NCBI GenBank assembly: GCA_964449165.1
Contig: CAYVAT010000017.1
Coordinates: 1-62,153, forward strand
Source of the DNA: CAYSCW01 sp964449165
GTDB lineage: Bacteria > Acidobacteriota > Aminicenantia > Aminicenantales > Aminicenantaceae
Length of the DNA stretch: 62,153 nucleotides
Direction: 5' to 3'
How positions within the stretch are numbered: the first letter of the stretch is position 1; every line of letters starts with the position of its first letter. The translations under genes were made by a program, and so were the position numbers. The notes below the pieces were generated by a model. It saw only the letters and a program-made list of their open reading frames with translations, had not been told where the DNA came from and did no database searches. Shown here in pieces: positions 35,159 through 42,910 of this stretch.

Positions 35159-35740
35159 GTGATTGATTGGATAAAAGACCATAAGCATTTTGCGCAGGTA
35201 CAAGAGAAACATAACGAATTTCTTATTTTAGCATTTTACGCGAAATTCTCTTCTCATGCGAGGCGCGCTCTGGCTGAAATTGAACAATTCAGCAAAGAAA
35301 ATAATCAGATACCCGTTTATATCATCGATGTGGAGAGAATAAAAGGAATACATAAACAGTTTGGAGTGCAAAATGTTCCTACAGTATTGTTACTAAAGAA
35401 AGGAAAAGTCTCGCAGCGGATTGAAGGTGTTGAAAGTGCCAAGTTTTATGCTCATGTTTTTTCTGGGGTATTTTTTTCGCAATATAAAACAGGTAAAAAG
35501 GCAGTTTCTCACCGAGTGATTGTGTATAGTGGGCCAGGTTGTCCTGCATGTGGAACTGCAGAGGCTTATTTACGGCGTCGGGGTGTTAATTTTAGGGTAG
35601 TAGATATATCTCGTGACCAACATACAGCCGAAAGGTTATTCCGACGTAGCGGCCAAATGGCCGTGCCCCAAATTGATATTGATGGCCATTTAGTAGTCGG
35701 CTTCAATCAGGCAAAAATTGATAGACTTCTCTCAAGTTAG
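35159..35740 (+). CDS. thioredoxin-glutaredoxin fusion with erased thioredoxin active site
   Basis: About 193 residues. The GTG at 35159 is preferred because the GAGG at 35147-35150 sits 8 bases before it and touches the alternative GTG at 35150. Residues 1-105 have a thioredoxin fold, but where WCGPC is expected the sequence reads KFSSHA: both cysteines are lost. Residues 120-193 form a glutaredoxin with an intact CPAC (GPGCPACGTAEAYL). The dead domain may position substrates for the live one. No identical fusion is known to me. Confidence 0.82.
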   Translation: MIDWIKDHKHFAQVQEKHNEFLILAFYAKFSSHARRALAEIEQFSKENNQIPVYIIDVERIKGIHKQFGVQNVPTVLLLKKGKVSQRIEGVESAKFYAHVFSGVFFSQYKTGKKAVSHRVIVYSGPGCPACGTAEAYLRRRGVNFRVVDISRDQHTAERLFRRSGQMAVPQIDIDGHLVVGFNQAKIDRLLSS

Positions 35741-35755
35741 ATAGGAGGTAATATT

Positions 35756-36040
35756 ATGAAATTACAACCAATCAATGGGCGTATTTTGATAAAGCCTATT
35801 GAGGCTAAAAAGAGGACATCCAGTGGCATTTATCTTCCGGACACAGCCAAAGAAAAAGTTAAAGAAGGAGAAGTTATTGCTGTAGCAGATGACGCCACGG
35901 AAGAAGTTGCTGTGAGTAATCATATAATTTATAGGGAATTTAGTGGGACGAAAGTGAAATTTGAAGGGGAAGATTATGTCCTGCTTTCTGATGATGATCT
36001 TCTGGCAAAGTACGAAGAGGTAGATAAAATACCAGAATGA
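35756..36040 (+). CDS. groES: GroES-type 10 kDa chaperonin
   Basis: A 94-residue protein with GroES features: PINGRILIKPIEAKKRTSSGIYLPD at the start and a C-terminal YVLLSDDDLLAKYE. The mobile-loop region (EAKKRTSSGIYLP) is present. It lies without groEL, directly between the glutaredoxin fusion and a membrane protein, with AGGAGG before ATG. It may be an extra co-chaperonin copy serving this island. Confidence 0.88.
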   Translation: MKLQPINGRILIKPIEAKKRTSSGIYLPDTAKEKVKEGEVIAVADDATEEVAVSNHIIYREFSGTKVKFEGEDYVLLSDDDLLAKYEEVDKIPE

Positions 36041-36071
36041 AACAGGAGAAGGCACTGGCTGTAATTAAGGA

Positions 36072-36740
36072 ATGATCAAAGAAATACTTATCGAACTCAA
36101 GAGGCACGCTCCATTCACGGCTTTTGGGGCAATAACTGGCATTGTCATACTCTTAATAATAATTTTTACTGATATATCCTCCCAGGTTTCTGAGGTTTCA
36201 TTCATTATTTTTTATATCTTACATCCAACACACATCATTTTAAGCGCAATTGTGACCACAGCCATGTACAGACTACATAGGCCTAAGTGTAATTTTTTAT
36301 GGGGAATAGTGATTGGATATGTTGGCTCCATTGGGATAGCTACCTTAAGTGACTCGATCATTCCCTATCTTGGAGAGTTATTGCTTGATCTTCCTCATAA
36401 GGGTATTCATATAGGTTTCATTGAAAAACCGTGGCTAACAAATCCTGCAGCATTCTTGGGTATTGCCATTGCTTTTTTAAGTCCTGTGACCAAATTTCCA
36501 CATTCTGGACATGTATTAATCAGCACCTGGGCATCTTTATTTCATATTATGATGGCAATAGGTCAGACAATAAATCTGATTACAATCATTTCTATCTTTA
36601 TATTTTTATTCTTCGCTGTATGGCTTCCATGCTGTTTGAGTGATATAATTTTTCCTCTTTTATTCGTTCCGACTACCCATACAGGAACAAGAAAAGAGCT
36701 TATCCAGATAGAAAATAGAAATGGTTCCCAGACTGGTTGA
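36072..36740 (+). CDS. conserved polytopic membrane protein of unknown function
   Basis: A 222-residue protein with about six membrane segments. A charged N-terminus (MIKEILIELKRHAPFT) precedes the first helix; HPTHIILSAIVTTAMYRLH near 57-75 and FPHSGHVLIS near 142 contain histidines that could bind a metal. I recognise it as a recurring unnamed family but no function is known. Its first 49 bases after the A of ATG recur exactly at 32830. Confidence 0.7.
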   Translation: MIKEILIELKRHAPFTAFGAITGIVILLIIIFTDISSQVSEVSFIIFYILHPTHIILSAIVTTAMYRLHRPKCNFLWGIVIGYVGSIGIATLSDSIIPYLGELLLDLPHKGIHIGFIEKPWLTNPAAFLGIAIAFLSPVTKFPHSGHVLISTWASLFHIMMAIGQTINLITIISIFIFLFFAVWLPCCLSDIIFPLLFVPTTHTGTRKELIQIENRNGSQTG

Positions 36741-36779
36741 TTTGAAGAGTAGATAGCAATGAACTTCCGTCAAGTGTCC

Positions 36780-36900
36780 ATGAGTGGCAACAAAGCAAAA
36801 TCTTTGCTCCAAGAAGCATACGGTGAATATTTCGTATCTGTGGGAGTCGGAAAAGCCACCAATATCAAAGGCAAGAAGCTTTTCAAGGAGGTTGAGAAAT
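36780..36900 (+). pseudogene. C-terminal relic of an MBL-fold hydrolase
   Basis: A short reading frame gives NKAKSLLQEAYGEYFVSVGV followed by GKA, matching the end of the COG1237 MBL proteins here (21574 product: FYEEYKDDFIEIGVGK). The rest of the enzyme is absent and the frame runs into the FmdB gene start. It is a leftover of a third family member whose original FmdB neighbour survives, as 21159 FmdB still precedes 21574. Confidence 0.55.
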
Positions 36901-37105
36901 GCCTGTTTACGAATACAAATGCCAAAAATGTGGCAAAAAATTTGAGTTGTTCCAAAGGATGGGTGCCACTAACGAAGGAGTGAGTTGCCCAGAATGTAGC
37001 ACTCCAAAGCCGATTAAGCAGTTCTCAGTGTTCTCATCTTCAGGTACAAGCAGTTCCGAATGCGCAAGCGGCATCTGCCCCACATGTAGAATTCCTTCGG
37101 AATAA
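36899..37105 (+). CDS. FmdB family zinc-ribbon protein, second copy
   Basis: A 68-residue FmdB zinc ribbon: MPVYEYKCQKCGK and CPECSTPK give four cysteines at 8, 11, 30 and 33, and a Cys-containing tail (CASGICPTC) adds three. AAGGAGG lies 6 to 10 bases before the ATG, inside the MBL relic. Confidence 0.85.
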   Translation: MPVYEYKCQKCGKKFELFQRMGATNEGVSCPECSTPKPIKQFSVFSSSGTSSSECASGICPTCRIPSE

Positions 37106-37205
37106 GAGCGTTTTTGAAAGATAAGCAAGCGCGCAGAGACATTAATATATTTAGTGGATGAATGAAAAGGAATAAACTTCAGAGATAAAAGAGAAGGAGG
37201 TTAAA

Positions 37206-38120
37206 ATGCAACATCGAGATGCAATCGTGGTTGGCGCAGGACCAGGAGGCCTTTCCGCAGGCTTTTATCTGGCGCATTACGGCTTTGATACAATAATTTT
37301 TGAAGAAAAAATTGCAGGAGGATATGCGGTTGAAATTCCTCTCCTTGAGAACTATCCTGGTTGCAGCGAAGGAATTAGCGGGAAAGACCTTGTCGATAAA
37401 ATGGTCAAGCAGTGTCAAAAAAGCGGGGCGGAAATTCATCAATTTGAGAGAGTGGTTGGATTAAACCTCGAAGGCAAAAAGCCTGTTGTAAAGACAGAAA
37501 AATCTGATTACTCAGCTGAGGCGGTTATTATTGCTTCAGGAAGATATCCTGGAGAGCTCGGAGTACCTGGCGAGAAACAATTCTACGGTAAAGGCCTTAG
37601 TCATTGTGCGGTATGCGATGGATTCTTTTTCAAAGAAAAGAAAGTCATCGTAGTCGGAGAGGACAGAAGGGCAGCAGAAGTTGCCACATTTCTTTCTCGA
37701 TTAGCATCTCATGTGAAAATCATTTGTGTAAAAGATGAAGTATGCGCAGAGAAGGTCCTCTTAGAAGATCTTGAAGAACAGAAAGTCGAAATTCTTGGCG
37801 GTATGGAGCTCAAAGAAATCAAAGGAGATATTAAAGTAAAGAGTGTTGTTTTATTCAATAAAAAAACCGGTGAAACAAAAGAGATAGATACCGATGGAGT
37901 CTTTTTTCAGCTAGAAGGCATTCCAAACAGTCAGATAGCACGAGAGACTGGGATAAAAGTCGATAAAGATGGCTATATTCTTGTCGATGAAAGAGGCAGG
38001 ACAAACATTGATCGCGTATATGCTGTTGGCGACATAACTGCTTCTCCTACCAAACTGGTAGTAGCAGCAGCGGCACAAGCTGCCACCGCAGCTCTGAATG
38101 TATTAGAATACATTAAATAG
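37206..38120 (+). CDS. thioredoxin reductase-like FAD/NAD(P) oxidoreductase
   Basis: A 304-residue protein with FAD motif GAGPGGLSAG (about 10-19), the redox pair CAVC (about 135-138, before DG), a second nucleotide-binding region (VVGEDRRAAEVA, about 150) and a C-terminal VYAVGDI motif. AAGGAGG precedes the ATG. The second dinucleotide motif (VVGEDRRA) is not the classical GGGDSA, so the electron donor may be something other than NADPH, perhaps ferredoxin or the adjacent HdrA. Confidence 0.9.
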   Translation: MQHRDAIVVGAGPGGLSAGFYLAHYGFDTIIFEEKIAGGYAVEIPLLENYPGCSEGISGKDLVDKMVKQCQKSGAEIHQFERVVGLNLEGKKPVVKTEKSDYSAEAVIIASGRYPGELGVPGEKQFYGKGLSHCAVCDGFFFKEKKVIVVGEDRRAAEVATFLSRLASHVKIICVKDEVCAEKVLLEDLEEQKVEILGGMELKEIKGDIKVKSVVLFNKKTGETKEIDTDGVFFQLEGIPNSQIARETGIKVDKDGYILVDERGRTNIDRVYAVGDITASPTKLVVAAAAQAATAALNVLEYIK

Positions 38121-38167
38121 AAGCCCTCAGAACATAAGGCAGCTGATTTATCAATATTCCAAAAATA

Positions 38168-39961
38168 ATGACCTCTAAAAAGGAAAAACGAATCGGCATT
38201 TTCATATGTCATTGTGGGAAAAACATTGCTGGAGGCTTAAATATTCAAGCATTAGTAGAAAGTTCAAAACACATAAAGGGAGTTGCGTATGTGGTGGATA
38301 ATAAGTTCAGTTGTTCTGAAGACGGCCAACTTGACCTCCAAAAAGCTATTCAGGATCAGAAATTGGATAGAGTTGTTGTGGCTGCATGCTTTCCTTCTCT
38401 CCATCTTTTGACTTTTCAGCGATGCGGAGAAAAAGCCGGAATAGAGCCACAGTTTGTGGATTTAATTGACATCAGAAAATGGACTATGCATGGAAGTCCT
38501 CAGAAGATCGACGCCCAACAGGCATTAGAAAAATCAAAGAAGCTGATTGAGCTAGCTGTAAAAAGAATGATGTTGAAGCGATTGATTCCTATGATAGAAG
38601 TGAAAGCAGAACAATCCGTTCTAGTCATAGGAGGAGGAGTGGCTGGTCTAGAAGCAGGATTGGATTTAGCAGACAAAGGTTATAAGGTTTCTATTGTGGA
38701 GAGGCTGCCCACTGTTGGAGGAAAGATGGCATTGCTCTACAAGGTTTTTCCAACAAATGATTGTGCTCCCTGCATCCTAGCTCCTAAAACAGCATATGCC
38801 AATATCCACCCCAATATAACCCTGTTAACCAATTCAGAAGTCATAAGTACAGAGGGTTACATAGGCAACTTTAATGTCGAAGTCGTCCAGAGACCAAGGT
38901 ATATTAATACAGAAAAGTGCACTGGCTGCGGAGAGTGTGTGGAGGAATGTCCTGTTAAGGTAATGGATAATGTATACTCTGCAGGGATGGGACAAAGAAA
39001 AGCCATATATATTCCTTATGATCAGGCAATCCCTAAGAAAGCGGTTATTGACTCCCAAAATTGCCTTTATTTCAGGAAAGGTGTTTGCCGTTTATGCGAA
39101 AAGGCATGCCCTGCCCAAGCTGTAGATTTTAAGCAGCAGACCGCAACAATGAACTTGGATGTAGGGGCTATAATTGTTGCTACAGGTTTTGATGAATATA
39201 ATCCAGCGGCCAAGAGTGAATACGGATACGGGCGTTATGGCAACGTTATCACTCAATTTCAACTGGCCCGGCTCTTAGACATCGATGGCCCCACAGGAGG
39301 CAAGCTGGTGAGACCAACCGACGGACAAGAGCCAAAAAATGTCGTTATGATTCAATGCGTAGGCTCAAGGGACGAAAATGCCAATCCGTATTGTTCCAAT
39401 ATCTGCTGTATGTATGCCTTGAAGCACGCCCAGATGATCAAAGAACTGGTCCTGCCTGATTCTGAGATCTATATTTGCTTTATAGATATGCGTACTGTGG
39501 GAAAAGGCTTTGAAGAATATTACAGAAGAACCAGGGAATTGGGAATCAATTTTATCCGCGGAAGACCCAGCGAAATTATTGAAGAATCAGATACAAAGAA
39601 CCTTCTTGTCAGAGTGGAAGACCCTGATATAGGTCATCTCCTGAAAATAGAAGCAGACTTAGTTGTCCTTTCCTGCGCCACCATCCCTTCTTCAGGTACC
39701 AAACAGCTTGCTCAAACTCTTGGAATCGAACTGGATGAGAATGGCTTTTTTAAAGAAATGCACCCCAAGCTTCGTCCCGTGGAAACAAATGTCCGTGGAA
39801 TTTATATATGTGGCGCTGACCAAGGCCCTAAAGATATTCCTGATTCAATCGTTCAGGCCAAGGCAGCCGCCTCCTGTGTGGACGCTGAACTGAGGAAGAA
39901 AAAGATAAAGCTTCCTGAGTTTATGGTAAAAGCAAGAAAATTCAACGAAGGAGGCTCATAA
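38168..39961 (+). CDS. hdrA: heterodisulfide reductase-like subunit A (HdrA)
   Basis: A 597-residue flavoprotein: N-terminal domain with FICHCGKNI (about 12-20), FAD motif GGGVAGLEAG (155-164), a conserved FPTNDCAPC segment (about 194-202), and two [4Fe-4S] clusters in the insert (C251/254/257/261 and C299/307/310/314). HdrA is the flavin-based bifurcating or electron-confurcating subunit. It is followed by a thioredoxin-like protein, HdrC and HdrB. It lacks extra C-terminal ferredoxin or MvhD domains, so its electron acceptor is unknown. Confidence 0.93.
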   Translation: MTSKKEKRIGIFICHCGKNIAGGLNIQALVESSKHIKGVAYVVDNKFSCSEDGQLDLQKAIQDQKLDRVVVAACFPSLHLLTFQRCGEKAGIEPQFVDLIDIRKWTMHGSPQKIDAQQALEKSKKLIELAVKRMMLKRLIPMIEVKAEQSVLVIGGGVAGLEAGLDLADKGYKVSIVERLPTVGGKMALLYKVFPTNDCAPCILAPKTAYANIHPNITLLTNSEVISTEGYIGNFNVEVVQRPRYINTEKCTGCGECVEECPVKVMDNVYSAGMGQRKAIYIPYDQAIPKKAVIDSQNCLYFRKGVCRLCEKACPAQAVDFKQQTATMNLDVGAIIVATGFDEYNPAAKSEYGYGRYGNVITQFQLARLLDIDGPTGGKLVRPTDGQEPKNVVMIQCVGSRDENANPYCSNICCMYALKHAQMIKELVLPDSEIYICFIDMRTVGKGFEEYYRRTRELGINFIRGRPSEIIEESDTKNLLVRVEDPDIGHLLKIEADLVVLSCATIPSSGTKQLAQTLGIELDENGFFKEMHPKLRPVETNVRGIYICGADQGPKDIPDSIVQAKAAASCVDAELRKKKIKLPEFMVKARKFNEGGS

Positions 39962-39964
39962 ATT

Positions 39965-40228
39965 ATGGAAGAAGTCTATGTGGAAGAATTTATGTCTCCT
40001 GGATGTACAGGATGTCCAGCAGTTAAAGAGATGCTTGAAGAATTATCCAATGAATTTGAAGGGAAGTTGATCGTGGAGGAAGTGGATATTACTGTGGATA
40101 CAGCGAGAGCCGCACAATACGGGCTGATGTCCGTTCCGGCAGTGGCTGTCAACGGAATCCTTAAATTCGTTGGCGTCCCCAGTAAGGGAGAATTGAAAAA
40201 AGCGATTTTGGAGGAAATAGAAGAGTAA
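39965..40228 (+). CDS. thioredoxin-fold small redox protein
   Basis: An 87-residue thioredoxin/glutaredoxin-like protein with active site C14-T-G-C17 (SPGCTGCPAVK) and cis-Pro in MSVPAVAVNG (about 58). It is placed between HdrA and HdrC with three to four bases on each side, so it is a strong candidate partner or substrate of the Hdr complex. Confidence 0.85.
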   Translation: MEEVYVEEFMSPGCTGCPAVKEMLEELSNEFEGKLIVEEVDITVDTARAAQYGLMSVPAVAVNGILKFVGVPSKGELKKAILEEIEE

Positions 40229-40232
40229 TAAG

Positions 40233-40760
40233 ATGGATCAGGATAATAGATCAAAAGATCCGGTTCAAGTGTCAAATCTCGATTTAAAATTTAGGTGGGA
40301 TGTCATAAGGCACAAAGAAGCCAGTGGGCTGAATGCTTGTTTTTCCTGCGGAACATGCACGGCTGGATGTCCTGTTAGCGAAGCTTTTTCTGAATATAGT
40401 CCCAAAAAGCTGGCCAAAATGGTGAAATTGGGAATGAAAAAAGACGTCTTGAGCAGTCCCTATATCTGGTATTGTGTTACCTGCCGTAACTGCGAGCAAC
40501 ACTGCCCACAGAATGTCAAGTTCTTCGATGTATTAAATGTGCTGAAAAATATGGCAGCAAAACATGGCTACGCTCCTTCTCCATGGGTTGAACAGGCTCA
40601 GCAGATGATGAAAACTGGCCTGATATTCCCCACGGATGAAGCTCTGGCAGAGAAGAGAAAATCCTTCTCTCTTCCGGCTTTAAAAAGCGATGGTAAAAAA
40701 GCGAAAAGACTCATTAAGTTAGCAGGTCTTGATAAAATCAAAGCAAAGAAAAAGCGTTAA
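40233..40760 (+). CDS. hdrC: heterodisulfide reductase-like subunit C (HdrC)
   Basis: A 175-residue two-cluster iron-sulfur protein: C36/C39/C42/C46 (CFSCGTCTAGC) and C81/C84/C87/C91 (CVTCRNCEQHC). It has no membrane helices, so it is the soluble HdrC type. It directly abuts hdrB (no gap). Confidence 0.92.
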   Translation: MDQDNRSKDPVQVSNLDLKFRWDVIRHKEASGLNACFSCGTCTAGCPVSEAFSEYSPKKLAKMVKLGMKKDVLSSPYIWYCVTCRNCEQHCPQNVKFFDVLNVLKNMAAKHGYAPSPWVEQAQQMMKTGLIFPTDEALAEKRKSFSLPALKSDGKKAKRLIKLAGLDKIKAKKKR

Positions 40761-41651
40761 ATGAATAGATATGCTTTATTTCTGGGGTGCACAACCCCCA
40801 CCCAAGTCATTCAATACGAACTTTCTTCCCGGTGGGTATGTCAATATTTCGGAATAAATTTAATTGATATAGATGATTTCGTCTGCTGCGGAATAAACCA
40901 AATCAATTTAAGTCAAGAGGCAGGATTACTCCTGGCAGCCATGAATTTAGCTTATGCCGAGAGGAAAGGATTGGATATTCTCACCCTCTGTGCTGCATGT
41001 ACAGGAGCTTTAACAGAGGCGGCAGAGAAGTTGAAGGATCAGGAAACAAGAAACAGAGTAAACAGTAAATTGCACACAATTGGCCTCAAATACACCGGAA
41101 AGACTAGAGTGAAACATATTTCCAGAGTTTTATATGAAGACGTGGGTGTGGACATAATCAAAAGAAAAATAAAAAGGGATTTATCAAACCTTCGCGTTGC
41201 TCCTCATTACGGTTGTCATTATTTAAAACCAGAGTCTGCGTTTGAAAGATTTGAGGATCCGGATAATCCGAAAACCCTTCATCAACTCATCTCTGCCACA
41301 GGTGCTTTTCCCGTTCAATATGAAACTCTCCCTTTATGCTGTGGAGGCAAGAGTTTTCCCGTTTCTGAGGAGCCGGCTTTATCTCTTGTACAAAAAAAGC
41401 TTGAAAACATAAAGGGTAAAAAAATAGACTGCATGGTTGTTCAGTGCCAAACATGTTATCTTATGTACAGCGATCAACAAAAGATAATAAATGAGCGGTT
41501 TAAGAAAAAATACAAAATTCCAGTTCTTCTCTATCCTCAACTTCTTGGTGTGGCTTTAGGAGGGGATCCGAAGAAGGATCTTGGACTGGATTTAAACTCA
41601 ATCTCTTTGGACAGCCTGCTCGCTAAAGCGGGAATAAACAGGAAGATTTAA
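40761..41651 (+). CDS. hdrB: heterodisulfide reductase-like subunit B (HdrB)
   Basis: A 296-residue protein with both CCG domains complete: C10, C42-C43-G, C77/C80 and C152, C193-C194-G, C229/C232. In methanogens these bind two noncubane [4Fe-4S] clusters that cleave CoM-S-S-CoB. There is no other methanogenesis gene in the window, so the disulfide reduced here is something else. Confidence 0.92.
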   Translation: MNRYALFLGCTTPTQVIQYELSSRWVCQYFGINLIDIDDFVCCGINQINLSQEAGLLLAAMNLAYAERKGLDILTLCAACTGALTEAAEKLKDQETRNRVNSKLHTIGLKYTGKTRVKHISRVLYEDVGVDIIKRKIKRDLSNLRVAPHYGCHYLKPESAFERFEDPDNPKTLHQLISATGAFPVQYETLPLCCGGKSFPVSEEPALSLVQKKLENIKGKKIDCMVVQCQTCYLMYSDQQKIINERFKKKYKIPVLLYPQLLGVALGGDPKKDLGLDLNSISLDSLLAKAGINRKI

Positions 41652-41697
41652 AAAGGAAGGATATCCTTTATCAAAACATGAAAGGAGAAAAAGGAAG

Positions 41698-42747
41698 ATG
41701 CTAATTGACTCTCAAACAAGAGAATTTTTAGAGAGAAAATATAGTCAGGAATTAAAAGAAGATGTTGATGTGAAAGTTTTCACTCGAGACATCATTATCA
41801 AAGGGGAAAACCCCGAGTATGCTCAGTTCAGTAAACAACTGGCAAAAGACCTCTCTCAAATAAATAAAAGAATAAAAGCAGAATATTTAAGCCTTGGAGA
41901 TGAAAATGCAAAAGAATTAGGTTTATCCTTTTCTCCTACTATCGTAATCGGCAAAAATAACGGTTATTCCATTCAATTCTGGGGAGTTCCTGCTGGCCAG
42001 ATAGCAAGTGCACTTATTGAAACCTTATCTCTTGTCTCTCAAAGGAAAAGTGGCCTTAATAAATCTTTGAGAGAGAGATTGAAAAGTATAGATAAAAATG
42101 TGCTGATAGAGACTTATTTCAGCTTAGACTCTCCCGTATCCAGTCAGGCGGTTCTTTTGAGCAACCGAATAGCGGTTGAACTTCCGGGCAGAATTACCAG
42201 TCGATCTATAGAAGTCGAAGAGGCCGTAGAGAAGGCGAAAATTTCAAAAATACCTGCTTTGCCATTAGTTTTAATCAACGGAAACAGTGAGTCTTCAATA
42301 TCTGGTCTTATTTCAGAAGAAAAGCTTATCTATCAGCTTATACTTAACGGCTCGTCAAATAAAGATGAAATTCTGGCTGAAATGGAGGAGGAAGAAAGAA
42401 AAAAGAAAATGCTTGTGGATAGTCCAGATTATCCTGTGATTTTAACAACCTCTAACTTTGATGAGGCAATCAAGAAATACCTCTTTTTAGTCATTGATTG
42501 TTGGGCAGAATGGTGTGCTCCCTGCCTTATGGTTCATCCGATAATTGAAAATTTGGCTAAAAAATACAAAGGGAAGATAGCATTTGCCAAATTGAACATA
42601 GACCAAAACAGAGAAATCGCCGAACGTTTTAGCATCATGTCTATTCCCACACTGCTCGTATTTAAAAAGGGGCAAAAAATTGACTCCATCGTCGGCGCCA
42701 TGCCTCAAGATGCTTTAGAGGAAAAAATTAAGATTTATTTGGAATAA
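41698..42747 (+). CDS. protein disulfide oxidoreductase-like double module with dead sites fused to active thioredoxin
   Basis: A 349-residue protein made of three thioredoxin folds. Domains 1 and 2 (about 1-110 and 113-215) match the archaeal-type PDO/glutaredoxin double module (FWGVPAGQ and PALPLVLING are signatures), but the active-site positions read NPEY and SPVS instead of CxxC. Domain 3 (about 240-349) is a canonical thioredoxin with CWAEWCAPCLMVHP and cis-Pro SIPT. The dead double module may be a binding platform. It follows HdrB by 46 bases with AAGG before the ATG. Confidence 0.85.
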   Translation: MLIDSQTREFLERKYSQELKEDVDVKVFTRDIIIKGENPEYAQFSKQLAKDLSQINKRIKAEYLSLGDENAKELGLSFSPTIVIGKNNGYSIQFWGVPAGQIASALIETLSLVSQRKSGLNKSLRERLKSIDKNVLIETYFSLDSPVSSQAVLLSNRIAVELPGRITSRSIEVEEAVEKAKISKIPALPLVLINGNSESSISGLISEEKLIYQLILNGSSNKDEILAEMEEEERKKKMLVDSPDYPVILTTSNFDEAIKKYLFLVIDCWAEWCAPCLMVHPIIENLAKKYKGKIAFAKLNIDQNREIAERFSIMSIPTLLVFKKGQKIDSIVGAMPQDALEEKIKIYLE

Positions 42748-42910
42748 AATTTTTACACGCATGAGAATTTACCAATTCAACAATGAAAAAATTTCTTCTT
42801 TCCAAAAATCAGAGGCGAACTGCTAGACAATGACAGCACAAAAAAAATGGGCGGAAGGCTGAGACCATAAAATCTATCAGAATAGAAGTAAAGGAAGGAG
42901 GCAAAGGATC

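Noticed and set aside
38168..41651. HdrABC as evidence of methanogenesis
   Set aside because: No methyl-CoM reductase or other methanogenesis genes are visible, and bacterial HdrABC systems are common.
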